Shown: piece by piece, positions 20,816 to 31,429 of the stretch
How positions within the stretch are numbered: the first letter of the stretch is position 1
Layout: the number at the start of each line of letters is the position of its first letter
Assembly: GCF_007004135.1 (NCBI RefSeq)
Contig: NZ_VJMG01000043.1
Location: 49,503 to 113,502 of the forward strand
DNA: 64,000 nucleotides
Source: Affinirhizobium straminoryzae
GTDB lineage: Bacteria; Pseudomonadota; Alphaproteobacteria; Rhizobiales; Rhizobiaceae
Reading direction: 5' to 3'
The notes under the pieces: generated by a model
Database searches by the model: none
Told to the model about the DNA's origin: nothing
The model's input: only the letters and a program-made list of their open reading frames with translations
Translations under genes and position numbers: made by a program

Positions 20816-22627
20816 TCAGGTGGACTGACGGCGCAGGAAAGCCGGAATTTCCAGCTGATCGTCTTCATGATGCGCGCGCGAGGACGGAGCGGCGCGACCA
20901 TGGTCATCGAGGTTGCCGCGGCGCGGCGCATAGAGGCTTGCCTCCGGCGACAGCGGACGACGCTGCTGCGAGGATGCCGCCGGCGCCGACGTCATTTCAC
21001 CGACATTGGCTTCGTCGTCTTCGCGGCGGCCGAGCGAGTTGGTGATCCGCTTGAGGAGGCCCATCGGGCCACGCTCTTCGCCGGCAGGCTGAACCGGCTG
21101 GCTGCGGTGTTCCATCTCGGCCTTCACGACCGGCGGGAAATCCTCGACGCGCGGCATGCGAACCTGCTCGGGCGCGGTGCGAATGACGGGCGCGGCCTGT
21201 TCCATCGGCTGCGGCGCCATACGGGGAGCCGCAGGCATCTGCATCGGCTGCGGCTGCGGCATCATCGGTGCGGGCTGCGGCTGGGCGGCATAGACCGGAG
21301 CTGCCTGCTGGACAGGGGCCGGAGCCGGCGCCTGGACGGGACGGTTCATGACCGGCTCGGCCGACTGAAACAGGCGGCTCTGCGGGCGGAATTCATCCTG
21401 AGCGGCAACCGGTGCAGGCTGGTGATGAACAGGCTGCGGGGCCGGAGCCGAGGGCTGCAGGCTGGAGATCGACAGTTCGCGTTCCATCTGGGCTTCCGCC
21501 TGACGGATCGTTTCGGCAACCGGGTCAACCGGGACGGAACGGGGTGCCTGCGCCATTGCAGGCTGGGCTGCGGCCGGTGCCGAAGCAACGGCCGCGGAGG
21601 GACGGATAATCGGCTTCTGCGCAGCGCGCATTTCAGCGGCACGCAGGTCGTTTTCGGTCATGGCGCGGTCGATGCCGGTGGCAACGACGGACACGCGGAT
21701 CACGCCTTCCAGGGCTTCGTCGAAGGTCGCGCCGAGGATGATGTTGGCGTCCGGATCGACTTCCTCGCGGATGCGGGTGGCCGCTTCGTCGACTTCGAAC
21801 AGGGTGAGGTCACGACCGCCGGTGATGGAGATCAGGAGGCCCTGCGCACCCTTCATCGAGGTTTCATCGAGCAGCGGGTTGGCAATCGCGGCTTCGGCGG
21901 CCTGCATGGCGCGGCCCTGGCCGGAAGCTTCGCCGGTGCCCATCATGGCGCGGCCCATTTCGCGCATCACGGAGCGAACGTCGGCGAAGTCGAGGTTGAT
22001 GAGACCTTCCTTCACCATCAGGTCGGTGATGCAGGCAACGCCGGAGTAGAGCACCTGGTCGGCCATTGCGAAGGCATCGGCAAAGGTGGTCTTGTCGTTG
22101 GCAATGCGGAACAGGTTCTGGTTCGGGATGACGATCAGCGTATCGACCGACTTCTGCAGTTCCTGGATACCCATTTCCGCCAGGCGCATGCGGCGCTGAC
22201 CTTCGAAGTGGAACGGCTTGGTGACGACGCCGACGGTCAGGATACCCTTGTTGCGGGCGGCCTGGGCCACGACCGGTGCCGCCCCCGTGCCCGTGCCGCC
22301 GCCCATGCCGGCGGTGACGAAGCACATATGTGTGCTGCTGAGATGATCGATGATTTCATCGAGGCATTCCTCGGCGGCCGCGCGGCCGACTTCCGGCTGC
22401 GAGCCTGCGCCGAGGCCTTCGGTTACCTGCACACCCATCTGGATGATGCGCTCGGCCTTGGACATGGTCAGTGCCTGGGCATCGGTATTGGCGACGACGA
22501 AATCGACGCCTTCCAGGCCCGCGGTGATCATGTTGTTGACGGCGTTGCCGCCGCCGCCGCCAACGCCGAAGACGGTGATCCGAGGCTTCAGCTCGGTGAT
22601 ATCCGGCTTTTGCAGATTGATGGGCAT
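20816..22627 (-). CDS. ftsZ: Cell division protein FtsZ, long-tailed form
   Basis: The 603-residue tubulin homologue forms the Z ring. The GTPase core occupies roughly residues 15-330: [14 protein letters not shown], the tubulin signature [13 protein letters not shown], and the T7-loop [11 protein letters not shown] that completes the active site of the neighbouring subunit. A Pro/Gln/Ala-rich linker of about 250 residues follows, much longer than in E. coli but usual for rhizobia. The extreme C-terminus carries the conserved peptide [10 protein letters not shown] that binds FtsA. The ATG at 22627 is preceded by AAGGAACGG. It is the last gene of ddl-ftsQ-ftsA-ftsZ, with 84 bp to ftsA. Confidence 0.98.
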   Translation of the reverse strand: MPINLQKPDITELKPRITVFGVGGGGGNAVNNMITAGLEGVDFVVANTDAQALTMSKAERIIQMGVQVTEGLGAGSQPEVGRAAAEECLDEIIDHLSSTHMCFVTAGMGGGTGTGAAPVVAQAARNKGILTVGVVTKPFHFEGQRRMRLAEMGIQELQKSVDTLIVIPNQNLFRIANDKTTFADAFAMADQVLYSGVACITDLMVKEGLINLDFADVRSVMREMGRAMMGTGEASGQGRAMQAAEAAIANPLLDETSMKGAQGLLISITGGRDLTLFEVDEAATRIREEVDPDANIILGATFDEALEGVIRVSVVATGIDRAMTENDLRAAEMRAAQKPIIRPSAAVASAPAAAQPAMAQAPRSVPVDPVAETIRQAEAQMERELSISSLQPSAPAPQPVHHQPAPVAAQDEFRPQSRLFQSAEPVMNRPVQAPAPAPVQQAAPVYAAQPQPAPMMPQPQPMQMPAAPRMAPQPMEQAAPVIRTAPEQVRMPRVEDFPPVVKAEMEHRSQPVQPAGEERGPMGLLKRITNSLGRREDDEANVGEMTSAPAASSQQRRPLSPEASLYAPRRGNLDDHGRAAPSSRAHHEDDQLEIPAFLRRQST

Positions 22628-22711
22628 GTAACCGTTCCTTCTTTCTCTGGCCGCCTCGCCAAGCGGGCCGATTCTTTCAACTGGGCTGACGCTCTCGCCT
22701 GTCCTCAAGCG

Positions 22712-24043
22712 TCAGAAACTTTCCTTGAGCCACTGCCCCATGCGGGCGATGCGGCTGTTGCCATTGCCTAGCGAAGCCAGAAGCCCGCCCTGCCCGGCAT
22801 GTGTTTCCATGTCCGCCACCTGCGGATAGATCAGCAGGCCGACCGCGGTAGAAAAGGCCGGACCCTTGGCTGCGGCCGGCAGGCCCGAAACCCCCATCGG
22901 GCGGCCGATCCGCACATTGCGGGCCAGGATCCGGCGAGCCGTTTCCGGCAGGCCCGTCAGCTGGCTCGCACCGCCCGTCAACACGACACGCTTGCCGACG
23001 ATCGGGCTGAAGCCCGACTTCTGGATGCGGTCGCGAATGAGCTCCAGCGTTTCTTCCAGGCGGGCCCGCACGATCCGGGTCACCAGGGATCGCGGCACCT
23101 GCGTCGGCAGGTCGCGGTCGTCCTCGCCGATCGGCGGCACGGCAATCATGTCGCGCTCGTCCGCACCGGTACTGATGGCGGAGCCATGCACCACCTTCAG
23201 ACGTTCGGCATCCTCGATGCGGGTGGACAGCCCGCGTGCGAGGTCCGTTGTCACGTGATGGCCACCAATGCCGATCGCATCGGTATGCACAAGCTTGCCC
23301 TCGGCAAAGACCGAGATCGTCGTGGTGCCGCCGCCCATATCGATGGCCGCACAGCCGAGTTCCACTTCATCGTCCACCAGAGCCGCCAGACCGCTGGCAT
23401 AGGGCGTTGCCACAATGCCTTCGACCGACAGATGCGCGCGGTTGACGCACAGCTCCAGGTTCTTCAGCGCCGCGCGCTCGGCAGCCACCACATGCATGTC
23501 GACCCCGAGAAGATCGCCGAACATGCCGAGCGGATCGCGAATGCCGCGCTCGCCGTCCAGAGAAAAGCCCGTCGGCAGCGAATGCAGCACGGCACGCTCC
23601 TGACGCAGCGACTGGTGGCTGGCTGCGGCCAGAACCTTGCGCAGGTCGGAGGCTTCCACTTCCTGGCCGCCAAGATCGATCGTCGCCGTATAGACATCGC
23701 TGGTGATTCGTCCAGCAGAGACATTGACGATAAGACTGTCGACCGTCAGCCCCGCCATACGCTCGGCAGCATCGACGGCGAGACGTACGACGCTCTCGAC
23801 CGCATCCAGATCAGCAATCACGCCAGACTTCACGCCGCGCGACCGCTGGTGACCGATACCGATGATTTCAACGCTATGCGTGCGATTCGGCAAGATCTGA
23901 CTTTCCGCACGCGGCGTCAGACGGCCGATCATGCAGACAACCTTGCTCGAACCGATGTCGAGCACCGACACGACGTGCGAACGCTTCGACGAAAGGGGCT
24001 TCAGACGGGGCAGGCCGAAACCGGCAGAACCGAACAGGCTCAC
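22712..24043 (-). CDS. ftsA: Cell division protein FtsA
   Basis: The 443-residue actin-like ATPase anchors FtsZ to the membrane and recruits later division proteins. Visible are the phosphate-binding LDIGSSKVVCMIG near residue 28, the second nucleotide motif AIDMGGGTTTISVF near residue 232, and VVLTGGASQLTGL near residue 360. The protein ends with the amphipathic membrane-targeting helix MGQWLKESF. The start is GTG at 24043, overlapping the ftsQ stop as GTGA, with a G-rich ribosome-binding site immediately upstream. Translational coupling with ftsQ is likely. Confidence 0.97.
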   Translation of the reverse strand: MSLFGSAGFGLPRLKPLSSKRSHVVSVLDIGSSKVVCMIGRLTPRAESQILPNRTHSVEIIGIGHQRSRGVKSGVIADLDAVESVVRLAVDAAERMAGLTVDSLIVNVSAGRITSDVYTATIDLGGQEVEASDLRKVLAAASHQSLRQERAVLHSLPTGFSLDGERGIRDPLGMFGDLLGVDMHVVAAERAALKNLELCVNRAHLSVEGIVATPYASGLAALVDDEVELGCAAIDMGGGTTTISVFAEGKLVHTDAIGIGGHHVTTDLARGLSTRIEDAERLKVVHGSAISTGADERDMIAVPPIGEDDRDLPTQVPRSLVTRIVRARLEETLELIRDRIQKSGFSPIVGKRVVLTGGASQLTGLPETARRILARNVRIGRPMGVSGLPAAAKGPAFSTAVGLLIYPQVADMETHAGQGGLLASLGNGNSRIARMGQWLKESF

Positions 24044-24969
24044 GTGTCACCCCCCGTCTTCAGAAGTGCCTTGGTGCGCGCGGCAACGGCGGCGGCACGG
24101 CGCTCGGCAGCCCCTTCCGTCAAGCGGACCGTGGTGCGGTCGGGCAAGCGCAGGTCGACTGCGGCGACATCGCGCTCCAGCAGGCCCTGGGAGGCCTGAA
24201 ACTTTGCCAGCAGCGTCAGCGCCTGCTGCACGTCCGTCTCCGGCAGACTCACCACCACGCCATTGTCGAGATGGAGATCCCAACGGCGGCTGGCAACCCG
24301 CACATAGGCGCGGACGCGATGCTTCAGGTCCGGCCATTTCGCCATTTCCTGCTCGAAGTCCGCAGCAGCCGTTTCGGCATCGCGGCCAACGAACAGCGGG
24401 AGCGACGCAAACTTGTTGTCTCTCAGCGGCGCAATCACGCTGCCATCCTTCTCGATCAGCGAGAGTTCGGAGCCATGCTGCCAGATGCCGAAGGCGCGCC
24501 GCTCGCGCAGCGTCACCTCGATCGTCTTCGGATAGATCTTGCGGACCTCCGCATATTCCACCCAGGGAAGCTCACCGAGACGACGACGGGCGCCCTCCAC
24601 ATCGAGCGACAGAAGCGACGTCGCACCATCGAGACCCAGCATCTGCAGGATGTCGATCTCGGAGGTCTGGACATTGCCGGAGACCATGACCTTTTCGATG
24701 GCAAAACCGGCGGCGGACGTCGTGGCCTGCGCCACATCCTGCGTGTGGCCACCCACCGACATGCCGTAAAAGCCGACCGCGCCGAACATCAGAAAAACGG
24801 ACGCCGTGCCGGTGTGGCGCGGAATATGAATGCGGCCCGTCGCAAGGCTGACACAGAAACGAACGACGCGACGCAGCGGGCGCGGCAGCACCATCCGGTC
24901 ATCGGCGACCGGGTACTGCGACGGGCGCCCGCGAGATACCGGGGCTTTCTTGTCTCTCAGCGCGAACAC
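24040..24969 (-). CDS. ftsQ: Cell division protein FtsQ
   Basis: The 309-residue bitopic protein links cytosolic and periplasmic parts of the divisome, with FtsL and FtsB. It has a basic cytosolic N-terminus, one membrane helix around residues 53-72 ([18 protein letters not shown]), a POTRA domain ([19 protein letters not shown], residues 91-109), and the FtsQ beta domain ([21 protein letters not shown]). The C-terminus is a basic tail. The start is GTG at 24969 with GGAGGACG upstream, inside the 3' end of ddl. It overlaps ddl by 13 bp and ftsA by 4 bp. Confidence 0.95.
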   Translation of the reverse strand: MFALRDKKAPVSRGRPSQYPVADDRMVLPRPLRRVVRFCVSLATGRIHIPRHTGTASVFLMFGAVGFYGMSVGGHTQDVAQATTSAAGFAIEKVMVSGNVQTSEIDILQMLGLDGATSLLSLDVEGARRRLGELPWVEYAEVRKIYPKTIEVTLRERRAFGIWQHGSELSLIEKDGSVIAPLRDNKFASLPLFVGRDAETAAADFEQEMAKWPDLKHRVRAYVRVASRRWDLHLDNGVVVSLPETDVQQALTLLAKFQASQGLLERDVAAVDLRLPDRTTVRLTEGAAERRAAAVAARTKALLKTGGDT

Positions 24970-25883
24970 GATGCGTCCTCCACCATCCAGCGGACGAGAT
25001 CACCAAAGGAAAGGCCGGCATGAGCGGCCATTTCGGGCACCAGCGAGGTTGGCGTCATGCCGGGCTGGGTATTCACCTCCAGCCAGACAAGCTCACCATC
25101 CCCGGTCGATTGTTCGTTGAAGCGGAAGTCGGACCGACTCACACCGCGACATCCCATCGCCTGATGCGCCTTGAGAGCGAGTGTTTGTACGTTTTGGTAA
25201 ATATTTGGTGAAATTTCCGCCGGGATGACGTGACGCGAACCGCCGGCGGCATATTTCGCATCATAATCGTAAAAGGCACCAGAGAGCGGCACCACTTCGG
25301 TAACCCCCAGCACCGTGTCACCCATGACGCCGCAGGTCAGTTCGCGACCAGCCACATAGCGCTCCACCAGGACGCGATCGCCATAACGCCATTCGGACGA
25401 GCCCAGCACCTGAGGCGGATGCGACTGCCCCTCGCGCACGATCACGACACCGAAAGACGACCCTTCGCAGACCGGCTTGACGACGTAAGGCGGCTCCATC
25501 GGATGTGCGGAACCGATCTCGTGGCGGTCCAGCACCAGACCGGCTGCGACGGGAACCCCGGCGGCGGCGGCGACAATCTTCGCACGCGCCTTGTCCATGG
25601 AAAGAGCCGAGGCCAGAACGCCGGAATGCGTATAGGGAATCTGAAGATATTCGAGAATGCCCTGAATGGTCCCGTCCTCGCCGAACGGACCGTGCAGGGC
25701 ATTGAACGCCACATCGGGACGCAGATCGGCAAGAACAGCCGCAACATCACTCCCGACATCGATGCGGGTCACGCGGAAACCTTCAGCCTCGAGCGCCGCT
25801 GCGCAGGCATTGCCGGACGACAGACTCACGGGGCGCTCGGAGGACAATCCCCCCATCAGAACCGCCACATGCTTGCCACCCAT
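24957..25883 (-). CDS. ddl: D-alanine--D-alanine ligase
   Basis: The 308-residue ATP-grasp enzyme joins two D-alanines for the peptidoglycan stem. It starts with [21 protein letters not shown], the conserved N-terminal substrate motif. [24 protein letters not shown] near residue 67, [17 protein letters not shown] near residue 135, and [20 protein letters not shown] near residue 270 mark the ATP and D-Ala sites. Length and motifs are normal. It heads the leftward ddl-ftsQ-ftsA-ftsZ operon. The upstream region of about 250 bp has TTAACC and TTAACTAT elements on the minus strand, resembling CtrA half-sites. Confidence 0.96.
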   Translation of the reverse strand: MGGKHVAVLMGGLSSERPVSLSSGNACAAALEAEGFRVTRIDVGSDVAAVLADLRPDVAFNALHGPFGEDGTIQGILEYLQIPYTHSGVLASALSMDKARAKIVAAAAGVPVAAGLVLDRHEIGSAHPMEPPYVVKPVCEGSSFGVVIVREGQSHPPQVLGSSEWRYGDRVLVERYVAGRELTCGVMGDTVLGVTEVVPLSGAFYDYDAKYAAGGSRHVIPAEISPNIYQNVQTLALKAHQAMGCRGVSRSDFRFNEQSTGDGELVWLEVNTQPGMTPTSLVPEMAAHAGLSFGDLVRWMVEDASCSR

Positions 25884-26138
25884 AAATCGCTCCCTGAACG
25901 CTGCCGTGATCGCCCGAGAATCATTCCCGCTGCAGCCTTATTAGAGCCTGAACATAGTTAATGAATCGTTTACTTTGGTTAACCCGCGAGGCGGCAGCGG
26001 GGGGCGGCACAGGGCTTGCGGTCCCCCTGCATGGCGTCAGAAAAATGCGCAAAAAAAGTTTCATTCGCAGGAAAACTGCTTTATGGCAGCGCAAACCCTT
26101 CCTTTTAATGCTCCTGCTCAACCTCATTGGAAATGATG

Positions 26139-27440
26139 ATGACAAATGCGATGCCAAAGGCGTCGCCGGCAGCAGCGCCGTTGACACCTGCTTTGAACTC
26201 CCCTGCACGTGTCCTGACGGCGAGCCTTGTCGGCACGACGATCGAATTCTTCGACTTCTATGTCTATGCGACGGCGGCCGTCCTGGTGTTCCCGACGCTG
26301 TTCTTTCCGAACAGCGACCCGATGACCGCCCTGCTGGCCTCCTTCGCCACCTTCTCCATTGCCTTCTTCGCGCGCCCCTTCGGCGCCGTGGTGTTCGGCC
26401 ATTTCGGCGACCGCGTCGGCCGCAAGACCACGCTGGTGGCCGCGCTGCTCACCATGGGCATCTCCACCGTCGTGATCGGCCTGTTGCCCTCCTATGAACA
26501 GATCGGCGTTATCGCGCCGCTGCTTCTGGCGCTGTGCCGTTTCGGCCAGGGCTTCGGTCTCGGCGGCGAATGGGGCGGCGCGGTGCTGCTTGCCACCGAA
26601 AACGCACCGCCCGGCAAGCGCAGCTGGTATGGCATGTTCCCGCAGCTCGGCGCGCCCGTCGGTCTCTTCCTGTCCTCGGGCATCTTCTGGCTGCTGCTGC
26701 ACGTCATGCCGCAGGAGGCGCTGCTGAGCTGGGGCTGGCGCGTGCCTTTCCTCGCTTCCATTCTCCTGATTGCCGTCGGCCTCTGGGTTCGCCTGTCGAT
26801 CACGGAGACGCCGGCCTTCCAGAAGGCGATCGACAAGCATGAGCGCGTCGAGGTACCGGTGGCCGAACTGTTCCGTCACCACAAGCGCAGCCTGCTGCTC
26901 GGCACCTTCGTGGCGCTCGCCACCTTCGTGCTGTTCTACATCGGCTCGGCCTATCTGCTGTCCTACAATGTGAAGGTTCTGAAGATTCCCTTCACCGATG
27001 CACTCGAAGTGCAGCTGCTGGGCTCGGTGGTGTTCGGCCTGTTCATTCCGCTCGCCGGCAAGCTGGCAGACCGGGTGGGGCGCCGCGAACTGCTGATTGC
27101 CGTCACGGTGCTGATCGGACTGTTCTCCTTCCTGCTGCCGACCCTGATGACGAGCGGCGAGACGGCGATCTTCATCTTCTCGGCCGCATCCATGGCGCTG
27201 ATGGGCGTCACCTACGGCCTGATCGGCACGGCACTCGCAGCGCCGTTCCCGACGGCCGTGCGCTATACCGGCTCGTCCATCACCTTCAACCTGGCCGGCA
27301 TCTTCGGGGCATCGCTCGCCCCCTACATCGCCACCTGGCTGCAGACGACCTATGGCATGACCTATGTCGGCTATTATCTCGGCCTTTCCGCGGTGATCAC
27401 GCTTCTTTGCATCCTGCTGTCAGGCAAGGAAGAAGTCTGA
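26139..27440 (+). CDS. MHS family MFS transporter (metabolite:proton symporter)
   Basis: The roughly 433-residue protein has 12 membrane helices. ASLVGTTIEFFDFYVYATAAVL in helix 1 and GHFGDRVGRKTTLVAALL in the loop after helix 2 are signatures of the metabolite:H+ symporter group that includes proline/betaine, shikimate and citrate carriers. RFGQGFGLGGEWGGAVLLATENAP in helix 4 is also typical. Substrate cannot be told from sequence. Three ATGs in a row (26133, 26136, 26139) are possible; the last is best spaced from GGAA. The gene runs opposite to the division genes on both sides and splits murB from ddl. Confidence 0.9.
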   Translation: MTNAMPKASPAAAPLTPALNSPARVLTASLVGTTIEFFDFYVYATAAVLVFPTLFFPNSDPMTALLASFATFSIAFFARPFGAVVFGHFGDRVGRKTTLVAALLTMGISTVVIGLLPSYEQIGVIAPLLLALCRFGQGFGLGGEWGGAVLLATENAPPGKRSWYGMFPQLGAPVGLFLSSGIFWLLLHVMPQEALLSWGWRVPFLASILLIAVGLWVRLSITETPAFQKAIDKHERVEVPVAELFRHHKRSLLLGTFVALATFVLFYIGSAYLLSYNVKVLKIPFTDALEVQLLGSVVFGLFIPLAGKLADRVGRRELLIAVTVLIGLFSFLLPTLMTSGETAIFIFSAASMALMGVTYGLIGTALAAPFPTAVRYTGSSITFNLAGIFGASLAPYIATWLQTTYGMTYVGYYLGLSAVITLLCILLSGKEEV

Positions 27441-27462
27441 GCCACGGCGAAGACCGGATGAC

Positions 27463-27500
27463 AAAAAAGCCCGCGAAGTCTCTGGCTTCGCGGGCTTTTT
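27463..27500. terminator. Two-way terminator between transporter and mur operon
   Basis: Six As, a perfect 10-bp stem (GCCCGCGAAG at 27469-27478, CTTCGCGGGC at 27486-27495), then five Ts. It lies between convergent stops at 27440 and 27523 and should end both the transporter transcript and the leftward division operon. Confidence 0.9.
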
Positions 27501-27522
27501 CGTGGGAAACCTTGAACAGAAT

Positions 27523-27648
27523 TCATTCCCCGGGATGAAGATGCGTCCTCCGCCGTTCCCGCCAACGGTCAAACAGCATCCAGCCCAGCCCAACCACGCA
27601 GATCGCGCCTGGCAGTATATAAAGATAGAAGGCTGTCGCAAACGTCAT
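27523..27648 (-). CDS. Tiny one-helix membrane protein, last gene of the murB transcript (41 aa)
   Basis: The 41-residue frame encodes one membrane helix (FATAFYLYILPGAICVVGLGWMLF) followed by a strongly basic tail, RWRERRRTH, so the C-terminus should face the cytosol. Its ATG overlaps the stop codon of the upstream 88-residue membrane protein (ATGA), which argues strongly that it is translated. A two-way terminator begins 23 bp after its stop. I do not recognise a family. Context makes it the final cistron of the mraZ-murB operon; any link to wall synthesis is inference. Confidence 0.62.
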   Translation of the reverse strand: MTFATAFYLYILPGAICVVGLGWMLFDRWRERRRTHLHPGE

Positions 27649-27911
27649 AGGCGGAGCTTCCCCAGCTGTTGCCGTGCCAAGAAATGTAATGTCAACGCTG
27701 CAGAAAGCCAAGCAATCGTCGACACGACGATTGCGGCTATGGGGCCGGCCAGCGACACACTGCCCGAAAAGGAAGCCATCGGTGCAATGAGCCCAGCCCC
27801 AACCGAGGCAGTAGAAAGGCGGTCGAGCGCATTGGCCGCCAGCTTTCTTCGCTCATTCTGGACGAGAACACGACGCCGCTCTTCCTGAAGACGAAAGTCG
27901 GCGTCGCTCAT
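27645..27911 (-). CDS. Small two-helix membrane protein downstream of murB (88 aa)
   Basis: The 88-residue protein has an N-terminal charged, likely helical cytosolic segment (RLQEERRRVLVQNERRKLAANALDR split across residues 7-32). Two membrane helices follow (about 36-52 and 56-80: VSLAGPIAAIVVSTIAWLSAALTL), and it ends in a basic tail QQLGKLRL. It begins 2 bp after the murB stop and its own stop overlaps the ATG of the next small gene, so it is placed firmly in the murB transcript. I know of no function. The amphipathic N-terminus could bind a partner, but nothing identifies one. Confidence 0.7.
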   Translation of the reverse strand: MSDADFRLQEERRRVLVQNERRKLAANALDRLSTASVGAGLIAPMASFSGSVSLAGPIAAIVVSTIAWLSAALTLHFLARQQLGKLRL

Positions 27912-27913
27912 GA

Positions 27914-28888
27914 TCACTCCGTCGTCACACCCTGGAACGGCCGGATCTCGCGGCCCGGCATGAAGATGCCGAGGCGCTTGATTTCCCATTCCAGCTTGAT
28001 GCCGGAGGTTTCGAACACGCGCTGACGCACGGTTTCGCCGAGATATTCCAGATCGTAACCGGTCGCGTGGCCGATATTGATCATGAAATTGCAATGCAGC
28101 GAGGACATCTGCGCGCCGCCATTCATCAGGCCGCGGCAGCCGGCATCGTCGATCAGTTCCCAGGCGGAATGGCCGGGCGGGTTCTTGAACGTCGACCCCC
28201 CGGTCTTTTCCTTGACCGGCTGCACCGTCTCGCGGTGCTGGCGCACGGCGTCCATTTCGGCGCGGATCTTGGCGCGGTCGTCCGGATAGCCTTCGAACAC
28301 GGCATGCGTGAAGATCAGGTCGGCCGCAGCCGTCGAATGGCGGTAGGTGTAGCCCATGTCGGCATTGGTGAGCACGTGCTTCTCGCCCTTGCGATCGACG
28401 GCATGCACTTCGACGACGCGTGCGGCGGTCTCACTGCCATTGGCACCGGCATTCATGCGCAGCGCGCCACCGATCGAGCCCGGAATGCCGTAATAGAAGG
28501 CAAAGCCGCCGATGCCGTTATCCATGGCCATCGCCGCGATATACTTGTCGGGGCAGATCGCGCCGGCCGTGATCCGGTTGTCGCCGGCAAGCTCCAGCTG
28601 GCCAAATCCCTTGGCGGAGAGACGAATCACCACGCCCGGAATGCCACCATCGCGCACCAGAAGGTTGGAGCCGACGCCCACGACCGTCAGTGGCACATCG
28701 TCCGGAACCAATTGCAGGAAGGTCACCAGATCGTCCACGTCATGCGGCTGGAACATCAGTTCCGCCAGACCACCGGCCTGGAACCAGGTCACGCGCTCCA
28801 TCGGCGCGTCGGGCGTCAGCCGGCCTCGCAATGCGCTGACCCCGGACCCGAGAGATTCCAGCAGCTTTTCCCCATTCACCTGTTTCAT
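27914..28888 (-). CDS. murB: UDP-N-acetylenolpyruvoylglucosamine reductase
   Basis: The 324-residue flavoenzyme reduces UDP-GlcNAc-enolpyruvate to UDP-MurNAc with NADPH. FAD-binding features are seen in [14 protein letters not shown] near residue 66 and [21 protein letters not shown] near residue 125. The catalytic region includes [19 protein letters not shown] with the conserved Ser, and the C-terminal EWEIKRLG supplies the active-site Glu. It is the type I form. The ATG at 28888 overlaps the murC stop by 4 bp. The open frame upstream of this ATG lies inside murC and is not coding. Confidence 0.96.
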   Translation of the reverse strand: MKQVNGEKLLESLGSGVSALRGRLTPDAPMERVTWFQAGGLAELMFQPHDVDDLVTFLQLVPDDVPLTVVGVGSNLLVRDGGIPGVVIRLSAKGFGQLELAGDNRITAGAICPDKYIAAMAMDNGIGGFAFYYGIPGSIGGALRMNAGANGSETAARVVEVHAVDRKGEKHVLTNADMGYTYRHSTAAADLIFTHAVFEGYPDDRAKIRAEMDAVRQHRETVQPVKEKTGGSTFKNPPGHSAWELIDDAGCRGLMNGGAQMSSLHCNFMINIGHATGYDLEYLGETVRQRVFETSGIKLEWEIKRLGIFMPGREIRPFQGVTTE

Positions 28889-30300
28889 GCAGACTGTCCC
28901 GAAATACTTTCCAATTCCCGTGGCAAGGCCGCCGCCCATTGCGTGATATTGCCAGCCCCAAGAAGAACCACGAAATCACCCGGTTTTGCAATGCCGGCAA
29001 TCAATCCCGGCAGCGCATCCGGTGTCGGAAGATAGCGGGCATCGCGGTGACCACCCGCGCGGATGCGCGACACAAGCGCTTCGGAATTCGCCCCTTCGAT
29101 CGCATCTTCTCCCGCCGCATAGACCGGCGCAATCAGGATGCTGTCGGCATCGTTGAAGCAGGTGACGAAATCCTCAAACAGGCTGGAGAGGCGGCTGTAG
29201 CGGTGCGGCTGATGCACCGCAATGATACGGCCCTGGCAGCTTTCGCGCGCGGCCTTCAGAACGGCGCGGATTTCCACCGGATGATGCCCGTAATCGTCGA
29301 ACACGGACACGCCGTTCCAGGTGCCGGTCAGCGTGAAGCGGCGCTTGACGCCGCCGAAGGCGGCAAGGCCCTTGCGGATATCCGCTTCGGAAATGCCGAG
29401 ACGGTTGGCCACGGCCACCGCCGCCGTGGCGTTGGAAATGTTGTGACGGCCAGGCATCGGCAAGGCCAGATCCTTGAACTGGAAGACGCGACCGGTGCGA
29501 CGGCGGCGGATCTCGATATCGAAGATCGAGCGCGTTCCTTCCATGCGCACGTTGGAGAAGCGCGCATCGGCCTGCGGGTTCTCGCCATAGGTGACGATCT
29601 TGCGATCCTCGATCTTGCCGACCAGCTGCTGCACTTCCGGATGGTCGATGCACAGCACGCCGAAGCCGTAGAAGGGCACGTTTTCCACGAACTGGCGGAA
29701 GGCGGCGCGCACGGCATCAAAGTTGCCATAATGGTCGAGATGCTCGGGATCGATATTGGTGACGACGGCCACATCGGCCGGCAGTTTCAGGAAGGTGCCA
29801 TCCGATTCGTCGGCCTCCACCACCATCCACTCGCCCTCGCCCATGCGGGCGTTGGTGCCATAGGCATTGATGATGCCGCCGTTGATCACGGTCGGATCAA
29901 GCGAACCGGCTTCCAGCAGGGCGGCGACCATCGAGGTGGTCGTGGTCTTGCCATGCGTGCCGCCGATGGCGATTGCATTGCGGAAACGCATCAGTTCCGC
30001 CAGCATTTCGGCACGACGCACGATCGGCAGGGATTTTTCGCGCGCGGCGACCAGTTCCGGGTTGTTCTTGCGGATGGCGGTGGACACGACCACCACCTCG
30101 GCATCTCCCAGATTATCGGCCTGATGGCCGACAAAGACGGGAATGCCCTTGTCGCGCAGGCGCTGGACATTGGCGCCATCCGACTGGTCGGATCCTTGCA
30201 CGCGGTGACCGAGATTGTGCAGCACTTCGGCAATGCCGCTCATGCCGATGCCACCGATCCCGATGAAATGGACCAGCCCGATCGCCTTCGGCATCTTCAT
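28885..30300 (-). CDS. murC: UDP-N-acetylmuramate--L-alanine ligase
   Basis: The 471-residue Mur ligase adds L-alanine to UDP-MurNAc with ATP. The N-terminal domain opens with [20 protein letters not shown], the ATP loop is [17 protein letters not shown] near residue 112, and the central domain has [16 protein letters not shown]. The C-terminal domain contains [16 protein letters not shown] and HQPHRYSRL, typical of MurC. Length is normal. Its ATG overlaps the murG stop (4 bp) and its stop overlaps the murB start, so three genes are tightly coupled. Confidence 0.97.
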   Translation of the reverse strand: MKMPKAIGLVHFIGIGGIGMSGIAEVLHNLGHRVQGSDQSDGANVQRLRDKGIPVFVGHQADNLGDAEVVVVSTAIRKNNPELVAAREKSLPIVRRAEMLAELMRFRNAIAIGGTHGKTTTTSMVAALLEAGSLDPTVINGGIINAYGTNARMGEGEWMVVEADESDGTFLKLPADVAVVTNIDPEHLDHYGNFDAVRAAFRQFVENVPFYGFGVLCIDHPEVQQLVGKIEDRKIVTYGENPQADARFSNVRMEGTRSIFDIEIRRRRTGRVFQFKDLALPMPGRHNISNATAAVAVANRLGISEADIRKGLAAFGGVKRRFTLTGTWNGVSVFDDYGHHPVEIRAVLKAARESCQGRIIAVHQPHRYSRLSSLFEDFVTCFNDADSILIAPVYAAGEDAIEGANSEALVSRIRAGGHRDARYLPTPDALPGLIAGIAKPGDFVVLLGAGNITQWAAALPRELESISGQSA

Positions 30301-31421
30301 GCGCGTACTCCCCTGAATTTCGAAACATCCTGTCCGTCGGCAATACCGACAACCAGATCGGCGAGCAAGCTTGCCGCATCCGGGTGTCCCACCTTGCGGG
30401 CCGCAGCCGCCATCTGCGCCATTCGCTCCGGTTCACGCATGGCAGCCGTGATCATGCCCGCCAGTTTTTCCGGCGAAAGTTCCGCCTGCAGCACGACGTC
30501 CGCGCCCCCTGCCCGCACCAGCGCCGCGGCATTGGCGGCCTGGTCGTGGTCAAGCGCATAAGGATAGGGCACGAGGATTGCCGGGCGGCCGATCACGGAA
30601 ATTTCCGAGACGGTGGATGCGCCGGAACGGCTGATCACCAGATGGGCTGCGCCGATTCGCTCGGCCATGTCGCCGAAGAAGGGCGAGATATCGGCCGCCA
30701 TCGCAAGCTTGCCCATGCAGCCTTCCACCTGCTGGCGGTCTTCGGGGCGTGCCTGCTGGGTCAGCCGGATACGTTTGCGCAGGCTTTCCGGCAGAAGCGC
30801 CAGCGCGGTCGGCACGGCCCCGGAGAAGAACTGGGCTCCCTGGCTGCCGCCAAAGACGACCAGATGAAACGGATCATCGCCCACGGACGGCACATAGGCC
30901 TGCTGGGCGGCGACCAGAACCGCCGGCCGCACCGGATTGCCGGTCGTGACCGTCTTCGCGGCATGGCTGCCCTCGCCCTGCGGCAGAAAGCCGCCGGCGA
31001 TCGCCCGCACGCGGGCGGCAAGCGCCTTGTTGGCGCGCCCCATGACCGCGTTCTGTTCGTGAATGATCGAGGGGATGCCAAGCCCGGTGGAGGCCAGCAG
31101 CGGCGGCACGGTGGGATAGCCACCGAAGCCGACGACGGCGCGCGGCTTCAGCTTCCCCATCAGCCGCCGCGCCGAGCGCAGCCCCTTCCAGAGCGTCAGC
31201 AGCGCCTTTGCCACCGCAACCGGATTCTTGGACCCGAAGGTCGCCGATGGTACCACATGGATCTCGTCGGCCGGAAAGGTGCCGGCAAACCGCTCGGCCC
31301 GCTTGTCGGTCACCAGATGCACGCTGTAGCCGCGTCGCCTCAACTCATGGCCCAAGGCCTCGGCCGGAAAAAGATGGCCGCCGGTCCCGCCGGCGGCAAG
31401 CAGAATGATGCCCTTGCTCAT
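30297..31421 (-). CDS. murG: Undecaprenyl-PP-MurNAc-pentapeptide GlcNAc transferase
   Basis: The 374-residue GT28 glycosyltransferase converts lipid I to lipid II on the inner face of the cytoplasmic membrane. The N-terminal lipid-acceptor motif is [30 protein letters not shown] lies near residue 96, the donor-site segment [13 protein letters not shown] near residue 190, and [15 protein letters not shown] near residue 256. All match MurG. It is 8 bp downstream of ftsW and overlaps murC by 4 bp, placing the transferase next to the SEDS protein as in other division clusters. Confidence 0.96.
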   Translation of the reverse strand: MSKGIILLAAGGTGGHLFPAEALGHELRRRGYSVHLVTDKRAERFAGTFPADEIHVVPSATFGSKNPVAVAKALLTLWKGLRSARRLMGKLKPRAVVGFGGYPTVPPLLASTGLGIPSIIHEQNAVMGRANKALAARVRAIAGGFLPQGEGSHAAKTVTTGNPVRPAVLVAAQQAYVPSVGDDPFHLVVFGGSQGAQFFSGAVPTALALLPESLRKRIRLTQQARPEDRQQVEGCMGKLAMAADISPFFGDMAERIGAAHLVISRSGASTVSEISVIGRPAILVPYPYALDHDQAANAAALVRAGGADVVLQAELSPEKLAGMITAAMREPERMAQMAAAARKVGHPDAASLLADLVVGIADGQDVSKFRGVRA

Positions 31422-31429
31422 GCTGTCCC

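Noticed and set aside
20366..22771. An 801-codon open frame on the plus strand opposite ftsZ
   Set aside because: High GC produces long antisense frames; it lies exactly over ftsZ, has no ribosome-binding site or family motif, and its sequence is Arg/Gly/His-rich, as expected of a shadow.
27606..27630. A TATAAAGAT half-site resembling the SahR palindrome
   Set aside because: Only one arm is present and it lies inside a small coding sequence; probably chance.
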